Of a stretch of DNA of 21,000 bases, positions 8,656 to 16,760 are shown one piece after another. The notes below the pieces were generated by a model. The model was not told where the DNA came from and did not search any database. It was given only the letters and a program-made list of their open reading frames with translations. A program made the position numbers and the translations under genes. The stretch's first letter is position 1, and every line of letters begins with the position of its first letter. Source of the DNA: Prorocentrum cordatum. Lineage: Eukaryota > Sar > Dinophyceae > Prorocentrales > Prorocentraceae. The stretch is taken from the NCBI GenBank assembly GCA_963575745.1, contig CAUYUJ010001340.1:64001-85000 (forward strand). Direction: 5' to 3'.

Positions 8656-9058
8656 GACGATGAGGACGAGGACGCGGACGAGGAAGAGGAGGAGGAGGAG
8701 CAGGAGGAGGAGGAGGAGGAGGAGGGCGCCATCGACAGGGAAGGTGAGGGCCACGAGGTCCGCCGGCTCGACGCCCGCGTCGCCCGCGCCCGCCCCCTTA
8801 CTCTTATCCGCAATTGCGGGGTGCTATATATATATATATATTATATATATATATATATATATATTATATACCCACCCCGCAATTGCGGATAAGAGTGAGG
8901 GGGCGGGCGCGGGCGACGCGGGCGTCGTCGAGCCGGCGGACCTCGTGGCCCCCACCTTCCTTGTCGATGGCGCTCTCCTCCACCTCCTCCTCCTCCTCCT
9001 CCTTCTCCTCCTCTTCCTCCTCCTTCTCCTCCTCCTCTTCCTCGTCCTCATCGTCATC
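8656..9058. repeat. Central inverted repeat with (TA)n core
   Basis: Arms are about 8656-8823 and 8871-9058, centred near 8848. The inner ~110 bp of each arm match with four or five substitutions and one 3-bp indel (CGTCG versus CGTCGTCG). They carry the palindrome CCGCAATTGCGG at 8808-8819 and 8877-8888. The outer part is GAG repeat on the left and CTC repeat on the right, both ending in GATGAGGACGAGG-type sequence. The structure could extrude as a large cruciform. Confidence 0.92.
8824..8870. repeat. (TA)n tract at the centre of the inverted structure
   Basis: TA dinucleotides with two TTA interruptions, lying between the facing inner ends of T2 and T3. Confidence 0.95.
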
Positions 9059-9430
9059 GTCATCCTCCTCCTCCACCTCGTCCTCCTCCTCCTCCTCTTC
9101 TTCCTCGTCCTCCCTCTCCCCCCCTCGTCTTTTCATCATGGTCCTCCCATTGTCGTCCTCCCCCTCATCGGCCTCCATCATCGTCCTCCCATTGTCGTCC
9201 ATCATCATCATCCTCCCCATCCTCCCCCTCCTCGCCCTCTTCCTCCCCCTCCTCCCACTCCTCCCCCTCGTCCTCCTGTTCCTCCTCCTTTTCTTTCTCC
9301 ACGTTCTCCTTACATCCTCTCTTCTTCCACGTTCTCCTCGTCCCCTGTTTACTCATCCTGCTTCCCCCTCCTTTCCCAAGATAACTGCAACGCAATCCTT
9401 TTTTCCACTTTATGCTCCCCGCCTTCTCTG
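9059..9430. repeat. Pyrimidine-rich block with short direct repeats
   Basis: C/T-rich on +, continuing the CTC arm of T3 but more complex. It holds two copies of TCCTCCCATTGTCGTCC about 41 bp apart (near 9140 and 9182) and two of CCACGTTCTCCT 29 bp apart (near 9298 and 9327). No gene is apparent. Confidence 0.8.
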
Positions 9431-9550
9431 ATCAAGGCAACTCGCCAGGGCAAAGCTGCTGGACGGGCTGGCGTGGATGCGCGGGGCGTGAAGAAGTCCT
9501 TGCGGGCTCATACGGCATGCAAGAATCCGCCGCCGCGCTTGTGCGGCATT

Positions 9551-9958
9551 GGTTTGTTCGGTGAACGTGGTTTAGGTCGCGGGTGGGTCGCGGGCTCTCC
9601 ACCTCCACCTGGAAGGAATGCAAAAGCAGCCCGCCGCAAGCGCCAAAACAATTGGTTTGTACACGGAACGAGGTTTGGGTCGCGGGTGGGCCGCGGGTTC
9701 TCCACAGGGAACGAATACAAAAGATGCCCGCCGCAGGCGCCGAAAATGTGGTTTGTACCCTGAACGTGGTCGCGGGTGGGCCGCGGGCTCTCCACCTGAA
9801 GCGAATGCAAAATATGCCCGCCGCAGGCGCCGAAAAATGTGGTTTGTACCCTGAACGTGGTTTGGGTCGCGGGTTGGTCGCGAGTTGGTCACGGGATGTG
9901 TCCCGGGCTCTCCACCTGGAAGGATTGCAAAAAGCCCGCCGCAGGCGCCGAAAATTGT
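9551..9958. repeat. ~100-bp units of T3 (reverse orientation)
   Basis: Four units start at 9551, 9654, 9750 and 9841 (103, 96, 91 and 118 bp). A fifth start at 9959 runs into the expanded minisatellite. Each reads GGTTTGTAC - TGAACG - GTTTGGGTCGCGGG - CTCTCCACCTGG - GAATGCAAAA - GCCCGCCGCAGGCGCC. They are the reverse complement of the T2 units, and their minisatellite motif is the seed of the adjacent array. Confidence 0.9.
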
Positions 9959-10224
9959 GGTTTGTACTTTGAACGTGGTTTGGGTCGAAGGTGGGTCGCG
10001 GGTGGGTCGCGGGGTAGGTCGCGGGTGGGTCGCGGGTGGGTCGCGGGTGGGTCGCGGGTGGGTCGCGGGTGGGTCGCGGGGTGGGCCGCGGGGGGGTCGC
10101 GGGGTGGGTCGCGGGGTGGGTCGCGGGGTGGGTCGCGGGGTGGGTCGCGGGGTGGGTCGCGGGGTGGGTCGCGGGTGGGTCGCGGGTGGGTCGCGGGTGG
10201 GTCGCGGGGCGGGTTGCGGGTGGG
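9959..10224. repeat. GGGTGGGTCGC minisatellite, G-quadruplex type on + strand
   Basis: About 20 units of 11 bp (GGTGGGTCGCG) or 12 bp (GGGGTGGGTCGC), with the 12-bp form clustered at about 10080-10170. It starts inside a normal ~100-bp unit (9959), showing that the array grew from the short motif of one unit. It ends at GGGTGGGAC followed by (AAC)n. Confidence 0.95.

Positions 10225-10279
<55 letters not shown>
10225..10279. repeat. (AAC)n tract between T3 minisatellite and X1
   Basis: A nearly perfect run of about 18 AAC triplets, the complement of the (GTT)n of T2. Further (AAC)n pieces at 11119-11139 and 12052-12070 border X1/X2. Confidence 0.95.
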
Positions 10280-10280
<1 letters not shown>

Positions 10281-11118
10281 CATTTTACCCGAACGCTCAG
10301 TGTTCTCCCCAGTGCCAGGGTTTTCTTGCGACACCAGCCAATACCCCCACTTCGTGGGGGGGCCGTTCAAGCTCTACCAAATATCCAAACGACTCTTCGA
10401 GACCACCCACACCCAGCTTCCCGCCCTATGACGTTGGGACACTTCACTTCGTGGCGTGCGGACGACCCTGGCTACTACACTGGCGTGGGGTACACACCCA
10501 CAGAGGTTGATCATATGTTTTCTGAACATCGCATCTTGAAATTATTGAAAACCCATTGTGTTTGGCAGGATTTCGACATGCGCGCGCGGCGGCCGCGCGC
10601 ATGTGCACTTCGTCTCATTTTTTGCAAGGGATGGTGGCCCTCGCAGGCGCGCAACCGTTGTTGGAGAAGTTCAAAGCACCTGAAGAAGTAGCACGCAAAG
10701 ACCCTTTTGACAGAAATGTTTAAAAAGTGGTGTGTTTCCTATGAATCCGCAAGAGCGCGCGGAAGGACATTTTGACAATTTTTTCTTAAAAAACCATTGG
10801 GTTTTTGATGTTTTTATGTTAAAATCGCTACGAAACCTAAGGTTTTGGAAGGATTTCGTCTTGCGAGCGCGAATGTCCACTTTACCTTATTTTTTGCAAG
10901 GGATTCTTGAAATTTGATCAACTAAGAACAAGAATTTTCATTTTCTATTGTTTTTTGCAAGGGAAAACGAGCGTCAACAAAAAACCGGATCCGGGGGTAA
11001 TCCACTTTTCTGAAGCTTTCGCAGAAAAATGATGAAAATGTAGCTGCGGCCTAGGTTTTGGGCGGGGGGCGTGCACCAGGGGGTCCAACAATAATAATTC
11101 TTTAGAAGTAATAGTGTT
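10280..11118. mobile_element. X1: 0.84-kb dispersed repeat bordered by (AAC)n
   Basis: X1 and X2 are direct copies of one sequence, each bordered by (AAC)n. Shared landmarks in order: AGTGCCAGGGTTTTC, hairpin CCCCCAC-GTGGGGG (10344-10360), CCACACCCAGCTTCCCGCC, GTTGTTGGAGAAGTTC, AATCCGCAAGAGCGCGCGG, TACGAAAC-TAAGGTTTTGG, TTTTTTGCAAGGGATTCTTG and AAATGTAGCTGCGGCCTAGG. X1 carries a palindrome at about 10577-10605 with 11-bp arms (ACATGCGCGCG). Two internal ~100-bp sub-repeats share GATTTCG and TTTTTTGCAAGGGAT. No significant open frame was found. It may be a SINE-like or satellite-derived repeat. Confidence 0.55.
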
Positions 11119-11139
11119 CAACAACAACAACAACAACAA
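11119..11139. repeat. (AAC)7 between X1 and X2
   Basis: Short AAC run separating the two X copies. Confidence 0.95.
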
Positions 11140-12051
11140 TTACTAGCACGTGGGGACACTCCGTTCTCACCAGTGCCAGGGTTTTCATACGACGCCCGCC
11201 AATACCCCCACTTTGTGGGGGGGCCGGTTCAAGCTCTACCACATTTCCAAACGACTCTTCGCCACCACCCACACCCAGCTTCCCGCCCTATGACGTTCGG
11301 ACACTTCACTTCGTGGCATGCGGACGACCGTGGCTACTACACTGGCGCATGGTTTCAATGACTTCTTGTGGTAACATCTTGTGGAAACTAGCTTAGTATA
11401 CGACGACGACGATTTGAAGGGCCTACGGTGCGAAAAATGATTTTATGTTGCGCGGTGCTAAAATTCCTACGAAACCCAATGGTTTTTGAAGATTTCGGCG
11501 TGCGCACGGAAAGAAAAAACGAATGTGTCCCGCATGGTATTATTTGACAGGGATGATGGCCCTGGCAGGTGCGCAACCGTTGTTGGAGAAGTTCGAAGCA
11601 CGTGAAGAAGTTGATCGCAAAAGCCCGTTTGACAGAAATGTTTAAAAAAGTTGGGTTTCCTGCAAATCCGCAAGAGCGCGCGGGATGAAATTGTGACACT
11701 TTAAAAAAAAAAAAAAAAAAAAAAAACATTGGTTTTTTGATGTTTTTATGTTGAAATCGCTACGAACACTAAGGTTTTGGAAGGATTTCGTCTTGCGCGC
11801 GCGAATGTCCACTTTACCTTATTTTTTGCAAGGGATTCTTGAAGTTTGGTTATTTTAGAACAAGAAATTTCATTTTATAGTGTTTTTTGCAAGGGACAGC
11901 GGGGGGGAACAAAACAACCGGATCTTGATGACATCGTATTACCTGAGGCTTCCTCACGAAAATGATGAAAATGTAGCTGCGGCCTAGGCGCGGCGAGGGG
12001 GTCGCGCACCAGGGGTCCCAACAATAATTATTCTTTAGAATAAATAATGTT
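11140..12051. mobile_element. X2: second tandem copy of the X repeat
   Basis: Same order of blocks as X1. The hairpin is at 11205-11221, with loop TTT instead of TTC and a preserved stem. X2 has a 24-A homopolymer (11703-11726) where X1 has TTCTTAAAAAACC, and it lacks the perfect GC palindrome of X1. Ends are AATAATTATTCTTTAGAA then GTTC(AAC)n in X2, and the near-identical form in X1. Orientation is the same as X1, so this is a tandem pair, not an inverted one. Confidence 0.55.
11703..11726. repeat. A24 homopolymer inside X2
   Basis: Twenty-four consecutive A residues, followed by CATTGG as in X1. Confidence 0.98.
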
Positions 12052-12070
12052 CAACAACAACAACAACAAC
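12052..12070. repeat. (AAC)6 between X2 and the outer end of T3
   Basis: Short AAC run that abuts the 70-bp outer end of T3, as (GTT)n abuts it in T2. Confidence 0.95.
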
Positions 12071-12146
12071 GAGAATCCGCACCGCGGAATTCCACATCAG
12101 CCACGCACCCAGGGACAGTGAATGACCGTTCGGCGCCCTCACTCTG

Positions 12147-12169
<23 letters not shown>
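12147..12169. repeat. (TA)n tract between T3 and E1
   Basis: About 11 TA dinucleotides, followed by ACACACAC up to the E1 start. A matching GA(TA)n follows the other end of E1 at 13592. Confidence 0.95.
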
Positions 12170-12178
<9 letters not shown>

Positions 12179-12378
12179 CTATACGACCACCCTGCGGGTG
12201 ATAAGGAGGTTGGGGGGGGTGGAGGGGCCGAGCAATCGGCAACAGTGGTGATTGTTCTCCTGACGATGCCAGTGGAGATTTTTTTCTCGGAGGCCTGCTG
12301 AGGCTCCTCTCCCTCCCTTTGTCGGGTTGCACATGGTGCAAATGCAATTGATGAGAACTGCTGCGACAGCGACGGCGG

Positions 12379-12658
12379 CGGCGTCCTGTCGGCGTATCCC
12401 TTTTTATGTAGACGGACCAACTCCAGGGGCCCAGACGCACCAGTTTTTCGATTCGCTTCCAGCCGCGGCGGCGAGCAGGGCCTCCGAGGGCCAGGAAACC
12501 TCGACCTAACCTCGGCGCCAATCTCAAAACGGGACCGGGACCCCTCCCAGGGGCCCGCGCCGGCGTCCTGTCGGCGTATCTCTTTTTATGTAGACGGCCC
12601 AACTCCAGGGGCCCAGACGCACCAGTTTTTCGATTCGCTTCCAGCCGCGGCGGCGAGC
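12379..12658. repeat. 98-bp direct repeat inside E1
   Basis: Copies at 12379-12476 and 12561-12658 (start to start 182 bp) differ at two of 98 positions. On the minus strand the repeat can be read as an open frame giving GWKRIEKLVRLGPWSW, with one silent and one Ser/Ala change. I do not recognise it and would not call it a gene. This segment is absent from E2. Confidence 0.9.
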
Positions 12659-12740
12659 CCGCGCGGCCGCCCGAAGGAACGGGGCGCGCTCGGAGAGAGC
12701 GGCTGGCAAAGCCTAGCCTGTACTGGTGGGTGCACGGGGC

Positions 12741-12838
12741 CTCGCCCGCACGCACGGCACGCACGAACACGAAACCGAAATCGATTTCCCGGTAGGGGGG
12801 CTCTCCGTTCCACTTCGATCTCACCCCCCAACCTCCGA
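12741..12838. repeat. Module M, copy 1 (internal, E1)
   Basis: A 98-bp module from CTCGCCCGCACGCAC to CCCCCCAACCTCC, also at 13496-13591 and 18593-18688. This copy is internal: it is followed by TCACAATCGATCTC and the CAT repeat rather than by a TA tract. It differs from copy 2 at one base. Confidence 0.9.
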
Positions 12839-12865
12839 TCACAATCGATCTCACAATCGACGTCG

Positions 12866-12866
<1 letters not shown>

Positions 12867-12907
<41 letters not shown>

Positions 12908-12914
12908 ACATCAA

Positions 12915-12991
<77 letters not shown>

Positions 12992-13122
12992 CACAACAAA
13001 ATCATCATCATCGTCGTCATCATCATCATCATAATCATCATCATCATCATCATCAGCAGCAGCATCATCATCATCGCCATCATCAACAGCATCATCACCA
13101 TCATCATCACCATCACCATCAC

Positions 13123-13180
<58 letters not shown>

Positions 13181-13210
13181 GCCATCATCAACATCATCAC
13201 GATCATCACC

Positions 13211-13242
<32 letters not shown>

Positions 13243-13266
13243 CATAATCATCATCAACATCATCAT
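12867..13266. repeat. (CAT)n cargo of E1
   Basis: About 400 bp of CAT triplets with AAC, CAG, CGT and CAC variants, preceded by two 12-bp units of the ATCGATCTCACA type. Confidence 0.95.
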
Positions 13267-13462
13267 CGGGACACCGACGGGACACCGACGGGACACCACC
13301 GGGACACCGGCGGGACACCGCGCGGCCCCGCGCCCCGGTGGAGAATCATTTGGTGCGGCCGCGCCTCAGCCACAGAGGACACCACCGGGACACCGGCGGG
13401 ACACCGCGCGGCCCCGCGCCCCGGTGGAGAATCATTTGGTCCGGCCGCGCCTCAGCCACAGG
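13267..13462. repeat. GGGACACC minisatellite plus two 86-bp cassettes (E1)
   Basis: Short 11-bp units (GGGACACCGAC, GGGACACCGGC) lead into two tandem 86-bp cassettes (13291-13376 and 13377-13462) that differ at two bases. Each cassette holds GGGACACC units, CGCGGCCCCGCGCC, GGTGGAGAATCATTTGGT and CGGCCGCGCCTCAGCCACA. E2 has the same cassette pair with a different internal block. Confidence 0.95.
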
Positions 13463-13495
13463 AGACTTTCCTCTCGCCCGCCCACGCAGCTTCGC

Positions 13496-13591
13496 CTCGC
13501 CCGCACGCACGGCACGCACGAACACGAAACCGAAATCGATTTCCCGGTAGGGGGCCTCTCCGTTCCACTTCGATCTCACCCCCCAACCTCC
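13496..13591. repeat. Module M, copy 2 (right terminus of E1)
   Basis: Same sequence as M copy 1 with a single G to C change. It is directly followed by GA(TA)n, so its CACCCCCCAACCTCC end is the element terminus. Confidence 0.9.
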
Positions 13592-13592
13592 G

Positions 13593-13659
<67 letters not shown>

Positions 13660-13660
13660 C
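13592..13660. repeat. (TA)n followed by (GA)n
   Basis: About 10 TA units, then about 22 GA units with one GACA interruption. The TA part follows the right end of E1. Confidence 0.95.
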
Positions 13661-14370
13661 CCCGCCCGCCCCAAGCCGGCGGCTGCTCTCGGTGGGCCCC
13701 TCGGCCCGACAAAGAAGACCCTGGGAATTGCTTTCCGTCGGCGGCGAGGCGGGGCAATCCGCCCCAATGCAGTGGCACTAGAAAGCGAATTGGCCGGCAT
13801 GCCGTGGGAAACATCCTACCCCGAACGCCGGCGCCGGCGTCGCCGCCTTGACAGAGTAAGGGTCTCTCGAGGTAACTCGGAAGCGAAGGTCCGTCCACCC
13901 AGGCTCGAAAACGCGAAATTCTGAATTCGGCCACAACGGGCGTTGTTTAATTCGGCAATAGCGGGCGGTATGTTGGGGGGACAGGAGGGGAATGTGGTGC
14001 CGGACGCACTGCGACAGTGCCGCGGACGCACTGACGGGGGGGGGGAGCGTTACGTGTTTTTTGGGGGAGGAGAGAGGGGGCATAACGCGCGTTGTGGCCC
14101 AAAGGGTTTTTTATTACACAAAAAACCCAATCAAATCAGACACCGAAGGAGCCGCGAGCCCATGAAACGACGCGCCGAGTCGGGACTAAGGGATGCGAGA
14201 GCGGCAGGATGAAGAATAGCAGGCGCAATCGAGCTCAACGCAGTATGGGACCCCAGGGAACGCAAGCCCAGCCGAAGCATCCCGGAAGTGACGACAGGCC
14301 CCGAGGGCGGAAAACGTCCCGGATCAGACACCGAAGGGAGAGAGAGAGGGGGAGGAGAGACGCGGAAGAG
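13661..14370. other. Mostly unique block with weak repeats
   Basis: Balanced-composition DNA. Short recurring motifs include ATCAGACACCGAAGG (near 14136 and 14322; a CTCAGACGCCGAAG variant near 14512) and AATTCGGC (near 13924 and 13950). No open frame has a recognisable domain. Confidence 0.6.
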
Positions 14371-14463
14371 TGATCCGTAACATTTTTCCGTCAGCGGCGA
14401 GGCGGCGAAATCCGCTCCAGCGAAAAGCTAGACAGGGGCACAAACTAGCGAATTGGCCGGCGA
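13730..14463. repeat. Pair of diverged ~75-bp direct repeats
   Basis: 13730-13800 and about 14386-14463 share TTTCCGTC-GCGGCGAGGCGG, AATCCGC-CCA, GGCAC and AGCGAATTGGCCGGC. The second is 10 bp longer in the middle, which breaks any shared reading frame, so this is DNA-level repetition and not a conserved peptide. Confidence 0.7.
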
Positions 14464-14646
14464 GCAAAGAGGGGGGGAGGGGGGGGGACGGCCGAGAGGA
14501 GGAAAGGACACTCAGACGCCGAAGAGTTCGACGATGAGCAGCCGGGGGGGCCGCAGCAGCCAGGCGGGCAGGGCCAGAGCGCGGTGGGCGGCCGTGGCGA
14601 ACCACGGAGGCAAGGGAGGAGAGGAGCGGAAGAGCGATCCGTAACA
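14362..14646. repeat. 21-bp direct repeat pair, 264 bp apart
   Basis: GCGGAAGAG(T/C)GATCCGTAACA-type sequence occurs at 14362-14382 and 14626-14646 with one mismatch. Directly after the second copy, CGTGGAGCAGCGC occurs twice (near 14646 and 14670). Confidence 0.8.
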
Positions 14647-14721
14647 CGTGGAGCAGCGCAGCCAGAACGCGTGGAGCAGCGCCAACGTCGCCACCGCGCC
14701 GAGGCGGCACGCACCAACCCA

Positions 14722-14837
14722 GCTCCCTCCTTCTCCCCCTCCTGCTCCATGCTTCTCCTCCATGCTTCTCCTCCCTCCTTCTCCTCCTCCTCCTCCTCAT
14801 CCTCCTCCTCCTCCTCGAGCCTTCCCCCTCCCCCTCC
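14722..14837. repeat. Polypyrimidine (TCC)n tract
   Basis: TCC/CTC repeats interrupted by two copies of CATGCTTCTCCTCC, then CCCTCC and CCGCCT variants. Confidence 0.9.
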
Positions 14838-15232
14838 CTCTCCGCCTCCGCCTCCGCTGCTTCGAACTTCCCGTTGAAGGGTTTAAAGACTTTTGCCGTC
14901 CCTCGGTTCGCGCTGGAGCGGCCACGAGGTGCTCCAAATTTGCCCGTAGATCTTTGGATTCGGGTGGATGTGCCACGATGTACCTGGTTGCTCCTCGATG
15001 TATCGGCATTTGCCTTGATTTATCTGACTCGGTTCCCACAAGTCGTTTGGCGAAAACCTTTAGGGAGCTTCTTCGGACAGACCCAGCTCAGGGGTCAAGG
15101 AAAGCCGCGCCCTCCCCATTGAGCCAAGACCAGGCGCGACCATTCAGTTCGAACTTCTTTCGCGACCTCCCTCACAAGTGCTGAGCTCCAAGCCTGTCTT
15201 GTCACTGAGATCGCGGAAATCCTGGAACCCCC
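14838..15232. other. Unique block, no recognisable gene
   Basis: About 395 bp of non-repetitive DNA between two pyrimidine tracts. Open frames on + reach 15122 and 15184, with no recognised domain. Confidence 0.6.
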
Positions 15233-15372
15233 TCCTCCCCCTTCCGCCTCCTCTTCCCCTCCCCCCTCCTTCTCGCCCTGAGCCTCCTCTTCCCCGCCTC
15301 TTCCCCCGTCTTCCCCTCTTCCCCTCTCCTTCCTCCCGTCCCCCTTCGCCCACTCTTCCCCTCCATCCTCCT
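15233..15372. repeat. Polypyrimidine tract
   Basis: Almost pure C/T on + (CCTCCTCCCC, CTTCCCC patterns). Confidence 0.9.
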
Positions 15373-15475
15373 TGAAAGGTCGGGCCTTGACACGTGGAGG
15401 GCCCTGGAAAAGAACTGCACGAGCGAGGGACGTGGGAGGCCACTCGCACCGGCTTGGCCGCAGCAGGACCCGCCG

Positions 15476-15680
15476 CGTACGAGAGGAAGGACGGGGAGCA
15501 GAAGGAGGTCCTGGGAGAACGAGGAGCAGCAGAAGCAGCAAGAAGAGGTGGACGGGGAGGAGGACGGAAACGGTGACGAGGAGAATGAGGAGGAGGAGGA
15601 GGAGGAAGGAGGAGAGGAGGAGGGAGGGAAGGGGAAGGGGATGCGAGGGGAAGGGGGAAGGGGACGGAAGAAGGGGATAG
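15476..15680. repeat. Polypurine tract
   Basis: G/A-rich on +, with GGA and GGGGAA repeats. It lies about 100 bp from the polypyrimidine tract at 15233-15372, so the two are opposite in strand bias. Confidence 0.85.
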
Positions 15681-15747
15681 AAAAAGCGGTGACGGCCATT
15701 TGGCGGGTGATGGCCGCTTCCCTCATTCCACATCTTGCCCTCCTCAT

Positions 15748-15845
15748 CCATTCATCCTCCTCCTCCTACTCCTCTTCCTCCTCCTACTCCTCCTCCTCCT
15801 CCTCCTCCTCCTCCTCCTTCTCACCAGCAGCATCACAATCATCAG

Positions 15846-15922
<77 letters not shown>

Positions 15923-15955
15923 CCATCATCATCATCATCGTCATCATCATCAACG

Positions 15956-16009
<54 letters not shown>

Positions 16010-16331
16010 CCAGCAACAGCAGCATCAGCATCAGCACCAGCATCAGCGTCAGCATCATCATCAGCAGCATAATCATCATAATCCTCAGCACCATCATCAT
16101 CACCAGCAGCAGCATCATCATCAGCACGATCATCATCATCATTATCAGCATCCGCATCATCAGCAGCAGCATCATCATCAACAGCATCATCAGCATCATC
16201 ATCATCATCAGCATCATCATCATTAGCATCATCATCATCATCATCATCTTCATCATCATCATCATCAACAACATCATCATCACCATCATCCTCATCCTCC
16301 TCCTCCTCGTCATTGTCATCATCATCAGCAG

Positions 16332-16372
<41 letters not shown>
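15748..16372. repeat. (CTC)n then (CAT)n block
   Basis: CTC/TAC triplets (15748-15831) pass into about 540 bp of CAT repeat. The part from about 16010 to 16330 is interrupted by CAG, AAC, CAC and AAT triplets, while about 15840-16008 is nearly pure. Confidence 0.95.
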
Positions 16373-16376
<4 letters not shown>

Positions 16377-16760
16377 CTGCCTCCTCGTCCTCCTCATCTT
16401 CCTGTTCCTCCCGTTCCTTCTGATCCTCCTGTTCTGTCTTCTCTTCCGTTCCTACTTCTCATCCTCTCCCGTTCATTCTCGTTCTCATCCTGGTCCTCAT
16501 TATCCTGCTCCTCCTCTCGTATTCCTCCTACTCCTCCTCCACCTCTTCCTCTTTCAAGCTTCGAGCTTCGGAAGGCTCGGCTGCTTCTGCTGCTGCTGGC
16601 GCCCTCGCCCTCCTCCTCCTCCTCCTCCTCCTCCTCCTCCTCCTCCCCCTCCTCCTCTTCCTCCTCCTCCTCCTCCTCCTCCTCTTCCGCCCCTCCTCCT
16701 CCTCCTCTCCTCCTCCTCCTCCTCCTCCTCCTCCTCCTCCTCCTCCTCCTCCTCCTCCTC
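16373..16760. repeat. Pyrimidine-rich (CTC)n block
   Basis: CTC/TCC triplets with a short more complex interruption at about 16400-16610 (including AAGCTTCGAGCTTCGG). The purest part is about 16610-16760. Confidence 0.9.

Larger units (their letters stand above)
7280..8827 (+). mobile_element. T2: composite satellite-bearing element (left arm of the inverted structure)
   Basis: In order: outer end (7280-7354), (GTT)n, minisatellite (7551-7860), ~100-bp units (7861-8640), GAG tract (from ~8656), and inner end with palindrome CCGCAATTGCGG (8808-8819) and GCGGGGTGCTAT. It is bounded by (TA)n on both sides. A 13-bp inverted terminal motif is present: AGAGTGAGGGGGC at 7281-7293 and its complement with one change at 8792-8804. 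The same modules occur reversed in T3 and partly in T1. No enzyme is encoded, so if mobile it is non-autonomous. It could instead be half of an inverted duplication. Confidence 0.55.
8871..12146 (-). mobile_element. T3: inverted copy of the T element, interrupted by X1 and X2
   Basis: Read on the minus strand it has the T2 module order: outer end (12146-12077), (GTT)n, CGACCC minisatellite, ~100-bp units, and the CTC/GAG and inner-end modules. The outer end matches T2 7280-7354 with about 5 substitutions and one 5-bp indel. Two ~0.85-kb X repeats interrupt the (AAC)n. An extra 490 bp (9059-9550), pyrimidine-rich then unique, has no counterpart in T2. The 13-bp terminal motif is at 8892-8904. 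No coding capacity is visible. Confidence 0.55.
12178..13591 (-). mobile_element. E1: 1.4-kb element with inverted terminal motifs and CAT-repeat cargo
   Basis: The left end shares 32 identical bases with E2 (12178-12209 and 17615-17646), including a CACCC-TGC-GGGTG hairpin. A GGAGGTTGGGGGG motif at 12205-12217 is inverted at the right end as CCCCCCAACCTCC (13579-13591). Order: left end, a 98-bp duplicated segment, a 98-bp module M, (CAT)n, a GGGACACC minisatellite, two 86-bp cassettes, and a second M. GA(TA)n lies on both sides, compatible with insertion into a TA microsatellite. No enzyme is recognisable. The strand is set so that the hairpin end is the 3' end, which is arbitrary. Confidence 0.65.

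Noticed and set aside
8871-12146. Helitron 3' end based on a terminal hairpin next to AT-rich DNA
   Set aside because: No CTRR terminus follows the hairpin, and E2 shows a 14-bp target duplication, which Helitrons do not make.
12060-13600. LTR retrotransposon with module M as the LTRs of the 12741-13591 segment
   Set aside because: M is only 98 bp, lacks TG...CA ends, has no primer-binding site or coding region between copies, and in E2 it is single.
13730-14463. Conserved peptide (AGQFA...LAADGK) in two minus-strand frames
   Set aside because: The two copies are offset by a 10-bp length difference, so the two peptide halves are not in one frame in the first copy; this is a DNA repeat.
15233-15680. 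Large inverted repeat between the polypyrimidine and polypurine tracts
   Set aside because: Composition is complementary but I could not align specific blocks beyond generic CCTCC/GGAGG matches.
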